Shown one piece after another: positions 1 through 7,404 of a DNA stretch of 41,965 nt. The notes below the pieces were generated by a model that was given only the letters and a program-made list of their open reading frames with translations, was not told where the DNA came from and did no database searches. Origin of the DNA: Asaia bogorensis (GTDB lineage: Bacteria > Pseudomonadota > Alphaproteobacteria > CACIAM-22H2); assembly GCA_945901855.1 (NCBI GenBank), contig CAMDLT010000034.1, forward strand, positions 1 through 41,965, given 5' to 3'. Position numbers and translations under genes: made by a program. Numbering within the stretch: position 1 is the stretch's first letter; every line of letters starts with the position of its first letter.

Positions 1-920
1 GGTGCTGGGCGCCAGGCGCGCACCTTGGCCATCGCCGCGTCGATATCGACTTGGATCATCGTCTTGGCGAGTTCGTTGCGCATGTTCGTCGCCTCGGTGC
101 GGATATCGGGGCCGCCGCGCTGCTGGGCAAGCGTAAGCCACGTATACGCATTGACCCGGTATTCGACGCTCGTGCGGTTGGTGCCAAAGCCCAGTTGGGC
201 CAAGCGAAACAAAGCGCCCGGATGCCCGCGCAAGCTGGCGGCGGTGTACCAGCTTCGCGCCTCGTCGCGGTCTTGCGCCACGCCGTCGCCATTCTGGAGC
301 CGCTCGGCCACCATAAAACGGGCTTCGGTATTGCCAAGATCGGCCGCACGTTTGTACCAGGCAAAGGCCTGCGCGCGATCGAGATCGACCCCACGCCCGT
401 CGTCGAACAGCGAGGCAAGATCGAGAATCGCGGGCGTAAAGTCCGCGTCTGCCGAGCGCGCCAGAAAGTTCAGTGCCTGCTGCGGATCGGGATTGACGCC
501 GCGCGCAGTCGCGTAGGCCTTGGCGATCGCGTAGAGCGCTTTGGGGTGATCCTTGCTCGCGGCTAGGCGGTACCAGCGCAGCGCCTCGCGTGGGTCGATA
601 TTGATGCCGCCCCCGCCCTCGTCTGAAATGCGGCCCAGCAAATACTGGGCTTCGGCATTGCCGCGTTGGCCCAGCGGCAGCAAGGCCAGATAGGCCGGTC
701 CGAAATTGTTCTTTTCGAACTCGGCCTTGCCGCGCGCCAATTCGTCGGGGACCTGCTCGCGCGGACGAAAGCTCGGCGGAATGCGCAGCGGCGGCGGGCC
801 GAAACTCGACGGCCGATCCGCTTCTGCCGGTGCGGGTGCCAGTTCCGGCACCGGCACTGGGGCTTGCGCGGTTGCGATCAGAAAAACCGCCAGCACCGTC
901 AAGGTTCGAACAGCGCGCAT
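1..920 (-). CDS. Sel1-like repeat (TPR-type) exported protein, C-terminus cut by window edge
   Basis: The minus-strand frame opens with ATG at 920 and stays open to position 1, giving 306 visible residues. The N-terminus looks like a signal peptide (basic start, then VLAVFLIATAQA), followed by a Pro/Ala-rich linker to about residue 50. From about residue 85 to 245 there are roughly five Sel1-like repeats of about 36 residues, with units such as GNAEAQYLLGRISDEG, ALRWYRLAASKDHPKALY and AFAWYKRAADLGNTEARF. Sel1 repeats are a subclass of TPR-type helical hairpins that mediate protein-protein contacts, often in the periplasm. The client is unknown. It lies 2 bp upstream of the RidA-like gene's stop, reading away from it on the same strand, so the two may be cotranscribed. 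The fold is secure; the role is not. Confidence 0.85.
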   Translation of the reverse strand, partial: MRAVRTLTVLAVFLIATAQAPVPVPELAPAPAEADRPSSFGPPPLRIPPSFRPREQVPDELARGKAEFEKNNFGPAYLALLPLGQRGNAEAQYLLGRISDEGGGGINIDPREALRWYRLAASKDHPKALYAIAKAYATARGVNPDPQQALNFLARSADADFTPAILDLASLFDDGRGVDLDRAQAFAWYKRAADLGNTEARFMVAERLQNGDGVAQDRDEARSWYTAASLRGHPGALFRLAQLGFGTNRTSVEYRVNAYTWLTLAQQRGGPDIRTEATNMRNELAKTMIQVDIDAAMAKVRAWRPA

Positions 921-922
921 GC

Positions 923-1312
923 CTAGACCTTTGCCGCGATCGCCTCGATCTCGATCAGAAAATCGGGGCTCGCCAAGGCGGTCACCACCGACAGCGTCGA
1001 GGCCGGGGCGCGCGCATCGCCAAGCGCTTTATCCCGCGCTTCGCGGCTTGCCTGGATGAAGCGCGCATCGGTCAGCAGCACGTTGATTTTGACGAGGTCG
1101 CCGAACCCCATGCCGGCCTCGGCCAAAATCGCCTTCAAATTGGCCCAGACCGCGTCCGCCTGGGCCGCAATGCCGACCGCGACCGAGCCGTCCGGCAAAT
1201 TGCCGATCTGGCCCGAGACATACAGCCAGCGCGCCTGCGGCGGCACTTCGATGCCGTGCTGGTATCTGCCCGTGGGGGGTGCGATGGTCGCGGGATTGTG
1301 GATCTTGAACAT
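923..1312 (-). CDS. RidA/YjgF/UK114 family protein lacking the usual catalytic Arg
   Basis: 129 residues, the normal size for this family. The start is ATG at 1312; the much longer open frame upstream of it lies antisense to trmFO and is not coding. Family features are a GRYQHG-like N-terminal segment, LYVSGQIG at about 30-37, QADAVWANLKAILAEAG at about 51-67 and the C-terminal signature IEIEAIA. True RidA proteins hydrolyse 2-aminoacrylate and other imines using an Arg in a PAR-S/T motif. Here the matching segment reads RAPASTLS, so the Arg position is Ser or Thr. By analogy with Rid subgroups that lack this Arg, imine deaminase activity is doubtful. It is divergent from trmFO across 63 bp. 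Confidence 0.85.
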   Translation of the reverse strand: MFKIHNPATIAPPTGRYQHGIEVPPQARWLYVSGQIGNLPDGSVAVGIAAQADAVWANLKAILAEAGMGFGDLVKINVLLTDARFIQASREARDKALGDARAPASTLSVVTALASPDFLIEIEAIAAKV

Positions 1313-1375
1313 GGCGGCGCCTCGCTCTGGTAAGAATCGCTGGAAGGACCGCCGAACAATAGCAGGTTGGACGCG

Positions 1376-2734
1376 ATGGATCGAACGAAGCCGGTGCATG
1401 TGATTGGCGGGGGCCTGGCAGGCTCCGAGGCGGCCTGGGCGCTCGCAAAAGCGGGAGTGTCGGTCGTGCTGCACGAAATGCGCGGGGTCAAAAAGACCGA
1501 AGCGCACCACACCGACAAACTCGCCGAACTGGTCTGCTCGAACTCGTTTCGCTCCGACGAGTGGGAAATCAACGCGGTCGGGCTGCTGCACGCCGAACTG
1601 CGCCAGCTTGGCTCGCTGGTGATGCAATGCGCCGACCGCCATAAAGTGCCTGCAGGCGCTGCCCTGGCGGTCGACCGCGAAGGATTTTCCGAGGCCGTTA
1701 CGGCGGCGATCGCGGCGGAGCCGCGCATCCAAATTGTGCGCGAGGAAATTTCCGACGTGCCGCCCGAGGATTGGGACAGCGTTATCGTCGCGACCGGGCC
1801 GCTTACAGCCCCTGCCCTGGCGCAGGCCGTGCTGGGCATCACCGGCGAAACCGCGCTGGCCTTCTTCGATGCCATCGCGCCCATCGTGCACAAAGACAGC
1901 ATCGACATGTCCAAGGCGTGGTTCCAGTCGCGCTGGGACAAGGGCGAAGGGGCCGACTACATCAACTGCGCGATGGACCGCGACCAGTACGACGCCTTTA
2001 TCGCGGCTTTGATCGCGGGCGAAAAAACCGACTTCAAGGAATGGGAAAAATCCACGCCCTATTTCGAAGGCTGTTTGCCGATCGAGGTGATGGCCGAACG
2101 CGGTCCCGAAACGCTGCGCTTTGGCCCCATGAAGCCGATCGGCCTTACCGATCCCGCCACGGGCAGGCGCGCGCACGCGGTGGTGCAGCTTCGCCAGGAC
2201 AACGCGCTGGGCACGCTCTACAATATGGTCGGCTTCCAGACGAAGCTGAAATACGCCGACCAAGTGCGGGTCTTTCGATCGATCCCCGGACTTGAGAACG
2301 CCGAGTTTGCCAGGCTCGGCGGCATCCATCGCAACACGTTCTTGAACGCGCCAAAACTGCTCGACGGCCAGTTGCGCCTGAAGGCCCAATCGCGGTTGCG
2401 GTTCGCAGGCCAAATAACCGGCGTCGAGGGCTACGTGGAAAGTGCGGCGATCGGACTGCTCGCGGGGCGTTTTGCGGCGGCGGAGAAACTGGGCCATCCG
2501 CATCGCCCGCCGCCGCCCACCACCGCGTTCGGCGCCCTGCTCGCCCACTTGACCGGCGGAGCGGATCCCGCCCATTTCCAGCCGATGAACTGCAATTTCG
2601 GTTTGTTCCCGCCCTTGCCGCCCGAAACTGGCAAAAAAATCAAAGGGCAGGATCGCAAAAAACTTTACGCCCACCGGGCGCGGGCCGATCTTGCCGCGTG
2701 GCTCGCGGGCGCAAGTTCAGAGGCGGCCGCTTAG
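1376..2734 (+). CDS. trmFO: Methylenetetrahydrofolate-tRNA-(uracil-5-)-methyltransferase TrmFO
   Basis: 452 residues. TrmFO makes m5U54 in the T-loop of tRNA using methylene-tetrahydrofolate as carbon donor and FAD as reductant. The N-terminus carries the FAD-binding [11 protein letters not shown] motif, followed by the family stretches [19 protein letters not shown] and, further on, [15 protein letters not shown] and [11 protein letters not shown]. The C-terminal part includes [22 protein letters not shown], also typical. ATG at 1376 is preferred over an in-frame TTG at 1367 because an AGG-type Shine-Dalgarno sits nine bases before the ATG. Its last 18 bases overlap the end of the convergent NDUFAF6-like gene. 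Confidence 0.97.
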   Translation: MDRTKPVHVIGGGLAGSEAAWALAKAGVSVVLHEMRGVKKTEAHHTDKLAELVCSNSFRSDEWEINAVGLLHAELRQLGSLVMQCADRHKVPAGAALAVDREGFSEAVTAAIAAEPRIQIVREEISDVPPEDWDSVIVATGPLTAPALAQAVLGITGETALAFFDAIAPIVHKDSIDMSKAWFQSRWDKGEGADYINCAMDRDQYDAFIAALIAGEKTDFKEWEKSTPYFEGCLPIEVMAERGPETLRFGPMKPIGLTDPATGRRAHAVVQLRQDNALGTLYNMVGFQTKLKYADQVRVFRSIPGLENAEFARLGGIHRNTFLNAPKLLDGQLRLKAQSRLRFAGQITGVEGYVESAAIGLLAGRFAAAEKLGHPHRPPPPTTAFGALLAHLTGGADPAHFQPMNCNFGLFPPLPPETGKKIKGQDRKKLYAHRARADLAAWLAGASSEAAA

Positions 2735-3523
2735 GCGCGTCCACAGCAAGCGCCAAACATCGCCCGGATGCGGCGATTGTAGGGCCGGGGCAAAAGGATC
2801 GAACCCGTTCGCCGCCAAGCGCCGCAGCGAAAGTTTGGCAAGTGCGGCGGGCAAAGCCGGCACCAGCCCCGAACGCGGAACATTCGTTTCGAGCAGATCA
2901 AGGGCCAGTCTGGCGATCGGTTCGACACATGCGGCGATTGCCGCACCGGCTTTGCCTTCGTGGATCGTCTCGGCGGCAAGGCCCGCTTTCGCCAGCAAGT
3001 CGGCGGGCAAAAGGATGCGTCGCTGGCGCGCAAAAAAAGGCACCGCACGCAGCAAGCCTGCCAGCGCGTAGCCCGTGCCCAGCCGCTTTGCAGGGCCAGC
3101 GTCGGCGTCGGCGGCCAGAAACGCCGCCTCGAAGATCGCACCCGAGCTTTCGGCTGCGTAAGCCTCGAGTGCCCCGATATCCGCAAAAAGCAAATCGTCC
3201 AGATCGCGTTCGCGCGCATCGATCGCGCGGTTGAGACAGCCAAGATCGAGCTTGGCGGCAGCCACGCACGCGACGATCGGATGTTGGCGAACCCGCCCGC
3301 CTGCAGCGATCTCGGCCAGCGCCTCACGCCACCATTGCAGGCGAATGTGGCCTAGGATCGCCTCCGATACGGTTTCGCGCACGCGGGCAATCTCGATATT
3401 GAAGGCGTAGAGCGCCACCAAGCGCAAACGCAGGTCGGCAGGCGCGAACAAGGTCGTGCGCCAGCGCTCGGGATCATAGCGGCGAAACTGGCTCTGCGCT
3501 TCGGCAAGCGATTGCGGGTCCAT
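2717..3523 (-). CDS. NDUFAF6-like squalene/phytoene synthase-fold protein (putative complex I assembly factor homologue)
   Basis: 268 residues of the squalene/phytoene synthase superfamily, but both Asp-rich metal-binding motifs are degenerate. The first motif (DDxxD, as in the neighbouring HpnC) is replaced at about residues 38-53 by [16 protein letters not shown]. The second (N..RD..ED) is replaced at about 152-166 by [15 protein letters not shown]. It therefore should not make squalene or phytoene. From memory of the human sequence it resembles NDUFAF6 closely: the AFN-E-A-V-SE block followed by R-Q-W, the DARERDLDD block, and RA-P-----RR--LP. NDUFAF6 is needed for assembly of respiratory complex I in mitochondria. 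The start at 3523 is 40 bp from divergent hpnC, so the two promoters must share that space. The bacterial function is inferred only. Confidence 0.8.
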   Translation of the reverse strand: MDPQSLAEAQSQFRRYDPERWRTTLFAPADLRLRLVALYAFNIEIARVRETVSEAILGHIRLQWWREALAEIAAGGRVRQHPIVACVAAAKLDLGCLNRAIDARERDLDDLLFADIGALEAYAAESSGAIFEAAFLAADADAGPAKRLGTGYALAGLLRAVPFFARQRRILLPADLLAKAGLAAETIHEGKAGAAIAACVEPIARLALDLLETNVPRSGLVPALPAALAKLSLRRLAANGFDPFAPALQSPHPGDVWRLLWTRLSGRL

Positions 3524-3563
3524 TGATGCTATATAGACGGGCCCTCCAGCGGAATCGACCTTT

Positions 3564-4364
3564 GTGAGCAGCCGTACCGAAACGACCGAAAATTTCCCCG
3601 TCGCCTCGTTCCTGATCGCGCCCCGTCACCGGCCGACGGTGCTGGCCTTCTACCGGTTCGCGCGGGCGGCCGACGATATTGCCGACGATCCGGCGCGCTC
3701 GGCCGAGGACAAGCTGGCGGCGCTGGCCGCATTCGACGCAGCTCTGCAGTCGGGGGAAGGTCCCGTCGAGGCGGTCGCCCTGCGCACGGTTCTGGTCGCG
3801 CACAATTTAAGCCTCGACCATCCGCGCCATCTGCTGCAGGCCTTCCAGGCAGACGCGCGCAGCCGACCCTGCCGCAGCTGGTCGGACCTTATCGCCTATT
3901 GTCGGTTTTCGGCGGCCCCAGTCGGGCGTTTCCTGCTCGATCTGCATGGCGAGGATCGTTCCACTTGGTCGGCCGCCGACGCGCTGTGCACATCGCTGCA
4001 GATCCTCAACCATCTGCAAGACGCAAAGGCCGACTGGCAGAATCTCCAACGTCTCTATGTGCCCAAAGACTGGCTTTCCCAGGCGGAACTGAGCGAGCAG
4101 AATCTTCTCGCGCCGCGCCTTGACCCCGCACTGCGCGCGGTCTTCGACCGGGTTCTCGATCGTGTGGACGAACTCAACCTGCAGGCAATGCCCGCAATCA
4201 AGGATCGACGTCTGCGGATGGAAACGGCGGCAATCCATTCGATCGCGCGGCATCTCGCCAAGCGCTTGCGTCGGCACGATCCGCTTGCGACCCGCGTGGC
4301 CCCCACACGCGCTGGCAAAACGATGGCGCTGCTGCGCGCCCTCGTGGCGGGCATACGCGCATGA
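3564..4364 (+). CDS. hpnC: Hydroxysqualene synthase HpnC
   Basis: 266 residues, starting with GTG at 3564. This is a trans-isoprenyl diphosphate synthase-fold enzyme. In the HpnCDE route it converts presqualene diphosphate to hydroxysqualene. The first Asp-rich motif is at 29-42 (FYRFARAADDIADD) and the second region reads LQILNHLQDAKADW, both of HpnC type. The N-terminus ENFPVASFLIAPRHRP is typical of HpnC. It is the first gene of a four-gene coupled operon: its stop overlaps the hpnD start by 4 bp (ATGA). No strong Shine-Dalgarno is visible before the GTG. Assignment as HpnC rather than HpnD rests on motif style and gene order. Confidence 0.93.
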   Translation: MSSRTETTENFPVASFLIAPRHRPTVLAFYRFARAADDIADDPARSAEDKLAALAAFDAALQSGEGPVEAVALRTVLVAHNLSLDHPRHLLQAFQADARSRPCRSWSDLIAYCRFSAAPVGRFLLDLHGEDRSTWSAADALCTSLQILNHLQDAKADWQNLQRLYVPKDWLSQAELSEQNLLAPRLDPALRAVFDRVLDRVDELNLQAMPAIKDRRLRMETAAIHSIARHLAKRLRRHDPLATRVAPTRAGKTMALLRALVAGIRA

Positions 4365-5071
4365 ATGCGCGGCGCAAATCGACCTTCTACTGGGCGATGC
4401 GGCTGCTGCCGCCCGATCGGCGCGAAGCCTTGTTTGCGCTCTACGACATCGCCCGCGCGATCGACGATGTCGCGGATGGGGACGGCACGCTCGAACAAAA
4501 ACAAGCGGGGCTTGCCGCATGGCGCCAAGACGTCGCGGCGATCTACGCGGGATCGCCGGTCGATCCGATCGCCCGCAACTACCAGCCGCATGCAAAGCGC
4601 TTTTTGCTTCCGCAAGCCGAGCTTGACGCGCTGATCGACGGCCAGCTCATGGATTTGAGCCCGCGCGCCTACGACGAAGCGGCACTCGTGCTCTATTGTC
4701 GGCGCGTCGCGGGTACGATCGGCATGTTGGCGCTGCCGATTTTCGGCGCCCACGGTGCCGACGCCGAGCGTTATGCGCTGGCACTCGGCGAAGGCCTGCA
4801 GCGCGTGAACATACTTCGCGACATCGCCGAAGATCGCGCGCGCGGACGCAACTATCTACCCGAACCGGTCGATGTTTTCGCCGCCAAAGCGGCTGCGAAA
4901 CTTGCGGAGGCCAAGGCGATGCTCCCGCATTTGGATCGCCGCGCGCTTCGCCCCGCCATCGTGATGGGGGAGCTTTATTTGCGCCTGCTCCAGCAAACGA
5001 AAGCCGGACGCAAGCTCGGCAGGTCCGATATAGCGATCGCGGTCCTGTGCGGTCTGTGGCTAAGCCGATGA
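4361..5071 (+). CDS. hpnD: Presqualene diphosphate synthase HpnD (compact form)
   Basis: 236 residues. It joins two farnesyl diphosphates to presqualene diphosphate, the first step of the HpnCDE pathway. The first motif is at 28-39 (YDIARAIDDVAD), the second reads VNILRDIAEDRARGRNYLP, and LIDGQLMDL lies between them; all metal-binding Asp residues are present. Family members usually have about 270-290 residues. This one lacks most of the usual N-terminal extension, beginning almost directly at STFYWAMRLLP, and has a short C-terminus, yet the catalytic core looks complete. Start ATG 4361 overlaps the hpnC stop by 4 bp, and its stop overlaps the hpnE start by 4 bp. Confidence 0.92.
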   Translation: MNARRKSTFYWAMRLLPPDRREALFALYDIARAIDDVADGDGTLEQKQAGLAAWRQDVAAIYAGSPVDPIARNYQPHAKRFLLPQAELDALIDGQLMDLSPRAYDEAALVLYCRRVAGTIGMLALPIFGAHGADAERYALALGEGLQRVNILRDIAEDRARGRNYLPEPVDVFAAKAAAKLAEAKAMLPHLDRRALRPAIVMGELYLRLLQQTKAGRKLGRSDIAIAVLCGLWLSR

Positions 5072-6369
5072 GCCGGACCGATGTACATGTCTTCGGTGCG
5101 GGGCTCGCGGGCCTCAGCGCCGCGCTCGATCTGGCCGACCAGGGTGCGCGCGTGCGCCTTTACGAAGCGGCGCCGTTTGCGGGCGGGCGCTGCCGCTCGT
5201 TCGAGGATCCCGTCCTCGGGCGTACCATCGACAATGGCGGCCATGTCGTTCTGTCGTCGAATGCTGCGACGTTCGCTTTTCTGGATCGGATCGGCGCGCG
5301 CGATCGGTTGGATGGAATCGTGCCCGCGCAGTTCCCGTTTTTCGATATCGCGACCGGCGAAAGCTGGTCGATCCGTCCCAATGGCGGGCCGCTGCCTTGG
5401 TGGATCATGGCGCCGGGCAGGCGCGTGCCCCGCACCCGCCCTGCCGACTATGTCGAAGCCGTGCAGCTTTATTTTGCCGACGATCAGGCCCGCGTGATCG
5501 AACGGCTCGACCCGCGCGGACCGCTTTATGAAGCTTTGTGGGTCCCGCTTGCGACGGCCGTGCTCAATACCGATCCGCGTGAGGCCGCTGCACGGCCGCT
5601 TGCAGCGATGCTCGCGGCTACGTTCGGCAAGGGCGAAGCCGCGTGCCGCCCCTATCTTGCCGCGCGCGGCCTATCGCACAGTTTTGTCGATCCGGCCATC
5701 GCTGCCCTGGCGGACCGCGGGGTTGCGATCGAAACCGGACAAACGCTGAGCGAGATCGATTTCGAACGCGGCCAGGCCGTCTCGATCCGGGTCGGCGAGG
5801 AGCGAATCTGGCTCGGCGGGGCTTGTATCGTTCTGGCCCTGCCGCCGCATGCGGTGACGCGGCTTTTGCCGGATTTGGACTTGCCGCTCGACATGGCGCC
5901 GATCGTCAATGCGCATTACCGCCTGGATACGCCCGCCAAGCTGCCGGGCGGCCAGCGGCTGCTTGGCCTGGTTGGCGGCACGGCGCAGTGGCTGATCGCC
6001 AACAACGACGTGCTCAGCGTCACGGTCAGCGCCGCCGATGCCCTCGTCGACCGCCCGGCCGACGCTTTGGCGGCACTGCTGTGGCGCGATTGCGCGGCCG
6101 TGTTGGACCGCCCCGCTTTGCCCGTACCGCCCTGCCGCCTGATCAAAGAACGCCGCGCCACATTGCGCCTGACACCCGCCCAGGAAAAGCGGCGGCCGGG
6201 GTCGGCGACTGCCACGCAAAACGTCTATCTCGCTGGGGACTGGACGCAGACCGGGCTTCCGCCGACAATAGAGAGTGCGATTCGGTCCGGTTCGCGCGCG
6301 GCGCATTCCGTCTTGCAGGGGCATCGTTTGTCCCAGCGGACCCCCTACGATGGAGTAACTCAAAAATGA
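5068..6369 (+). CDS. hpnE: Hydroxysqualene dehydroxylase HpnE (FAD-dependent, squalene-forming)
   Basis: 433 residues, ATG at 5068 overlapping the hpnD stop as ATGA. It belongs to the FAD-dependent amine oxidase / phytoene desaturase family and reductively removes the hydroxyl of hydroxysqualene to give squalene. The N-terminal dinucleotide-binding motif is FGAGLAGLSAALDLA, followed by GGRCRSF and NGGHVVLSSN, typical of HpnE. The C-terminal FAD-binding motif is VYLAGDWTQTGLPPTIESA. Its stop overlaps the start of the PuuD-like membrane protein gene by 4 bp. No squalene-hopene cyclase or other hopanoid gene lies in the window, so the cyclase must be elsewhere. Confidence 0.94.
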   Translation: MSRTDVHVFGAGLAGLSAALDLADQGARVRLYEAAPFAGGRCRSFEDPVLGRTIDNGGHVVLSSNAATFAFLDRIGARDRLDGIVPAQFPFFDIATGESWSIRPNGGPLPWWIMAPGRRVPRTRPADYVEAVQLYFADDQARVIERLDPRGPLYEALWVPLATAVLNTDPREAAARPLAAMLAATFGKGEAACRPYLAARGLSHSFVDPAIAALADRGVAIETGQTLSEIDFERGQAVSIRVGEERIWLGGACIVLALPPHAVTRLLPDLDLPLDMAPIVNAHYRLDTPAKLPGGQRLLGLVGGTAQWLIANNDVLSVTVSAADALVDRPADALAALLWRDCAAVLDRPALPVPPCRLIKERRATLRLTPAQEKRRPGSATATQNVYLAGDWTQTGLPPTIESAIRSGSRAAHSVLQGHRLSQRTPYDGVTQK

Positions 6370-6968
6370 TCGATTTTCTGGCAAAGCTCGGGCTCGACAA
6401 GCTCGACCGGGCATTGATGTATGGCGTTGGGTTGGCTTTAGTCTTGGCTCTGCTTTCCAATTCCATCTACATGGAAAACAGCTGGATCGCGTTTTTTGTG
6501 CGATGGCTGCACGTGCTGTCCGGCGTGATGTGGGTTGGATTGCTCTGGTATTTCAATTTTGTGCAGATCCCGTCGATGCCCAAAATCCCCGACGAACAGA
6601 AGCCGGCAGTTTCCAAGGTGATTGCGCCGACGGCACTGTTCTGGTTCCGCTGGGCGGCCTTGGCTACACTGGTCACGGGGCTGCTGCTCGCCCTGCTGAA
6701 CGGCTATCTTGTCGAAGCGCTGACATTCTCGGGCTCGGGTCCGGCCAAGCTGATCGGCATCGGCATGTGGCTTGGCATCGTTATGGCCTATAACGTTTGG
6801 ATGGTCATCTGGCCGAACCAGAAGATCGCCCTCGGCATGGTCGAAGCCGACGCCGACACGAAAAAGAAAGCCGCGCGGACCGCCATGATTACAAGCCGCG
6901 TTAACACGATGCTCTCGATTCCCATGCTCTATTTCATGGTGGGCGCGCAGAACCTCGCTGCCGGCTGA
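6366..6968 (+). CDS. PuuD-like (urate oxidase N-terminal-type) integral membrane protein
   Basis: 200 residues with about five hydrophobic segments, near residues 16-36, 40-64, 88-112, 122-146 and 174-195. It resembles the membrane N-terminal domain of the PuuD urate hydroxylase family: RWLHVLSGVMWVGLLWYFNF, then a loop with IPSMPKI, later MVIWPNQKIALG and an ANTMLS-like RVNTMLSIPMLYFM ending. The C-terminal cytochrome c domain of full PuuD is absent. Conserved His such as H49 could bind haem, but this is inference. ATG 6366 overlaps the hpnE stop by 4 bp, so it is translationally coupled to squalene synthesis rather than to purine genes. Real substrate unknown. Confidence 0.72.
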   Translation: MIDFLAKLGLDKLDRALMYGVGLALVLALLSNSIYMENSWIAFFVRWLHVLSGVMWVGLLWYFNFVQIPSMPKIPDEQKPAVSKVIAPTALFWFRWAALATLVTGLLLALLNGYLVEALTFSGSGPAKLIGIGMWLGIVMAYNVWMVIWPNQKIALGMVEADADTKKKAARTAMITSRVNTMLSIPMLYFMVGAQNLAAG

Positions 6969-6989
6969 ATCGGAGTTAAGACGTGGCGC

Positions 6990-7020
6990 AAACGGGGCCC
7001 TTCGGGGCCCCGTTTTTGTT
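6990..7020 (+). terminator. Rho-independent terminator of the hpnCDE operon
   Basis: An 11-bp perfect stem, AAACGGGGCCC / GGGCCCCGTTT, with a TTCG tetraloop at 7001-7004 is followed by a T-rich tail. It lies 21 bp after the PuuD-like gene's stop and directly before the stop codon of the convergent Mth938 gene. It may also slow transcription arriving from the other side, although on that strand only three T follow the stem. Confidence 0.9.
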
Positions 7021-7404
7021 TCAGAGCGCGAACAAACAGGCCGCGACGCGGCGTTCTTCGGCCAACAAAACATTGTAGGTCCGGCAAGCAGCACCGGTGC
7101 CCATCGTGTCGGCTACCATGCCGAGGGCCCGAAGCTCGGCGCTCACGGCAGGCTTCAAAAACAATCCGCGCACGCCCATGCCGACCAGCAAGATGCGCGG
7201 ACGCAGGGCTGCATCGAGTTCGGCAAGAGCTGCAAAATCGTCGAGCGCTAAGTCGGCGATATTGTGCGGATGCCATGGCAAAATCGCGTCGGGCAGCAAC
7301 AATAGCGACCCGTCAAGGCGTTCGCCTCGGATTGTAAATGCGCCCGGCCCATAACCATCCACGACCTTGCGGTCGGGATGCGGGGCCGGCGGTGGGGCTG
7401 CCAT
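7021..7404 (-). CDS. Mth938-like domain protein, NDUFAF3-like
   Basis: 127 residues, ATG at 7404. The Mth938 domain (formerly DUF498) is the fold of human NDUFAF3, a complex I assembly factor. Landmarks are VDGYGPGAFTIRGERLDGS at about 15-33, followed by LLLLPDAILPW, then PRILLVGMGVR, and AELRALGMVADTMGTGAAC near the C-terminus. The first and last of these match NDUFAF3 as I recall it. Its start overlaps the secF stop by one base (TGATG), which implies coupled translation with the Sec accessory genes. The bacterial function is not established. The family call is firm; the link to complex I is inference. Confidence 0.85.
   Translation of the reverse strand: MAAPPPAPHPDRKVVDGYGPGAFTIRGERLDGSLLLLPDAILPWHPHNIADLALDDFAALAELDAALRPRILLVGMGVRGLFLKPAVSAELRALGMVADTMGTGAACRTYNVLLAEERRVAACLFAL

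Noticed and set aside
25..566. Two plus-strand open frames at the left edge.
   Set aside because: Both are opposite the Sel1-repeat gene, whose repeats are clear in the minus frame.
1313..2674. Long upstream extension of the RidA-like frame through trmFO (583 codons in total).
   Set aside because: Only the last 129 residues match a family. The rest is antisense to trmFO.
3564..5071. Carotenoid (phytoene) synthesis instead of hopanoid synthesis for the two synthase-like genes.
   Set aside because: Gene order and the HpnE-type oxidoreductase immediately after fit hpnC-hpnD-hpnE, and no carotenoid desaturase or cyclase is present.
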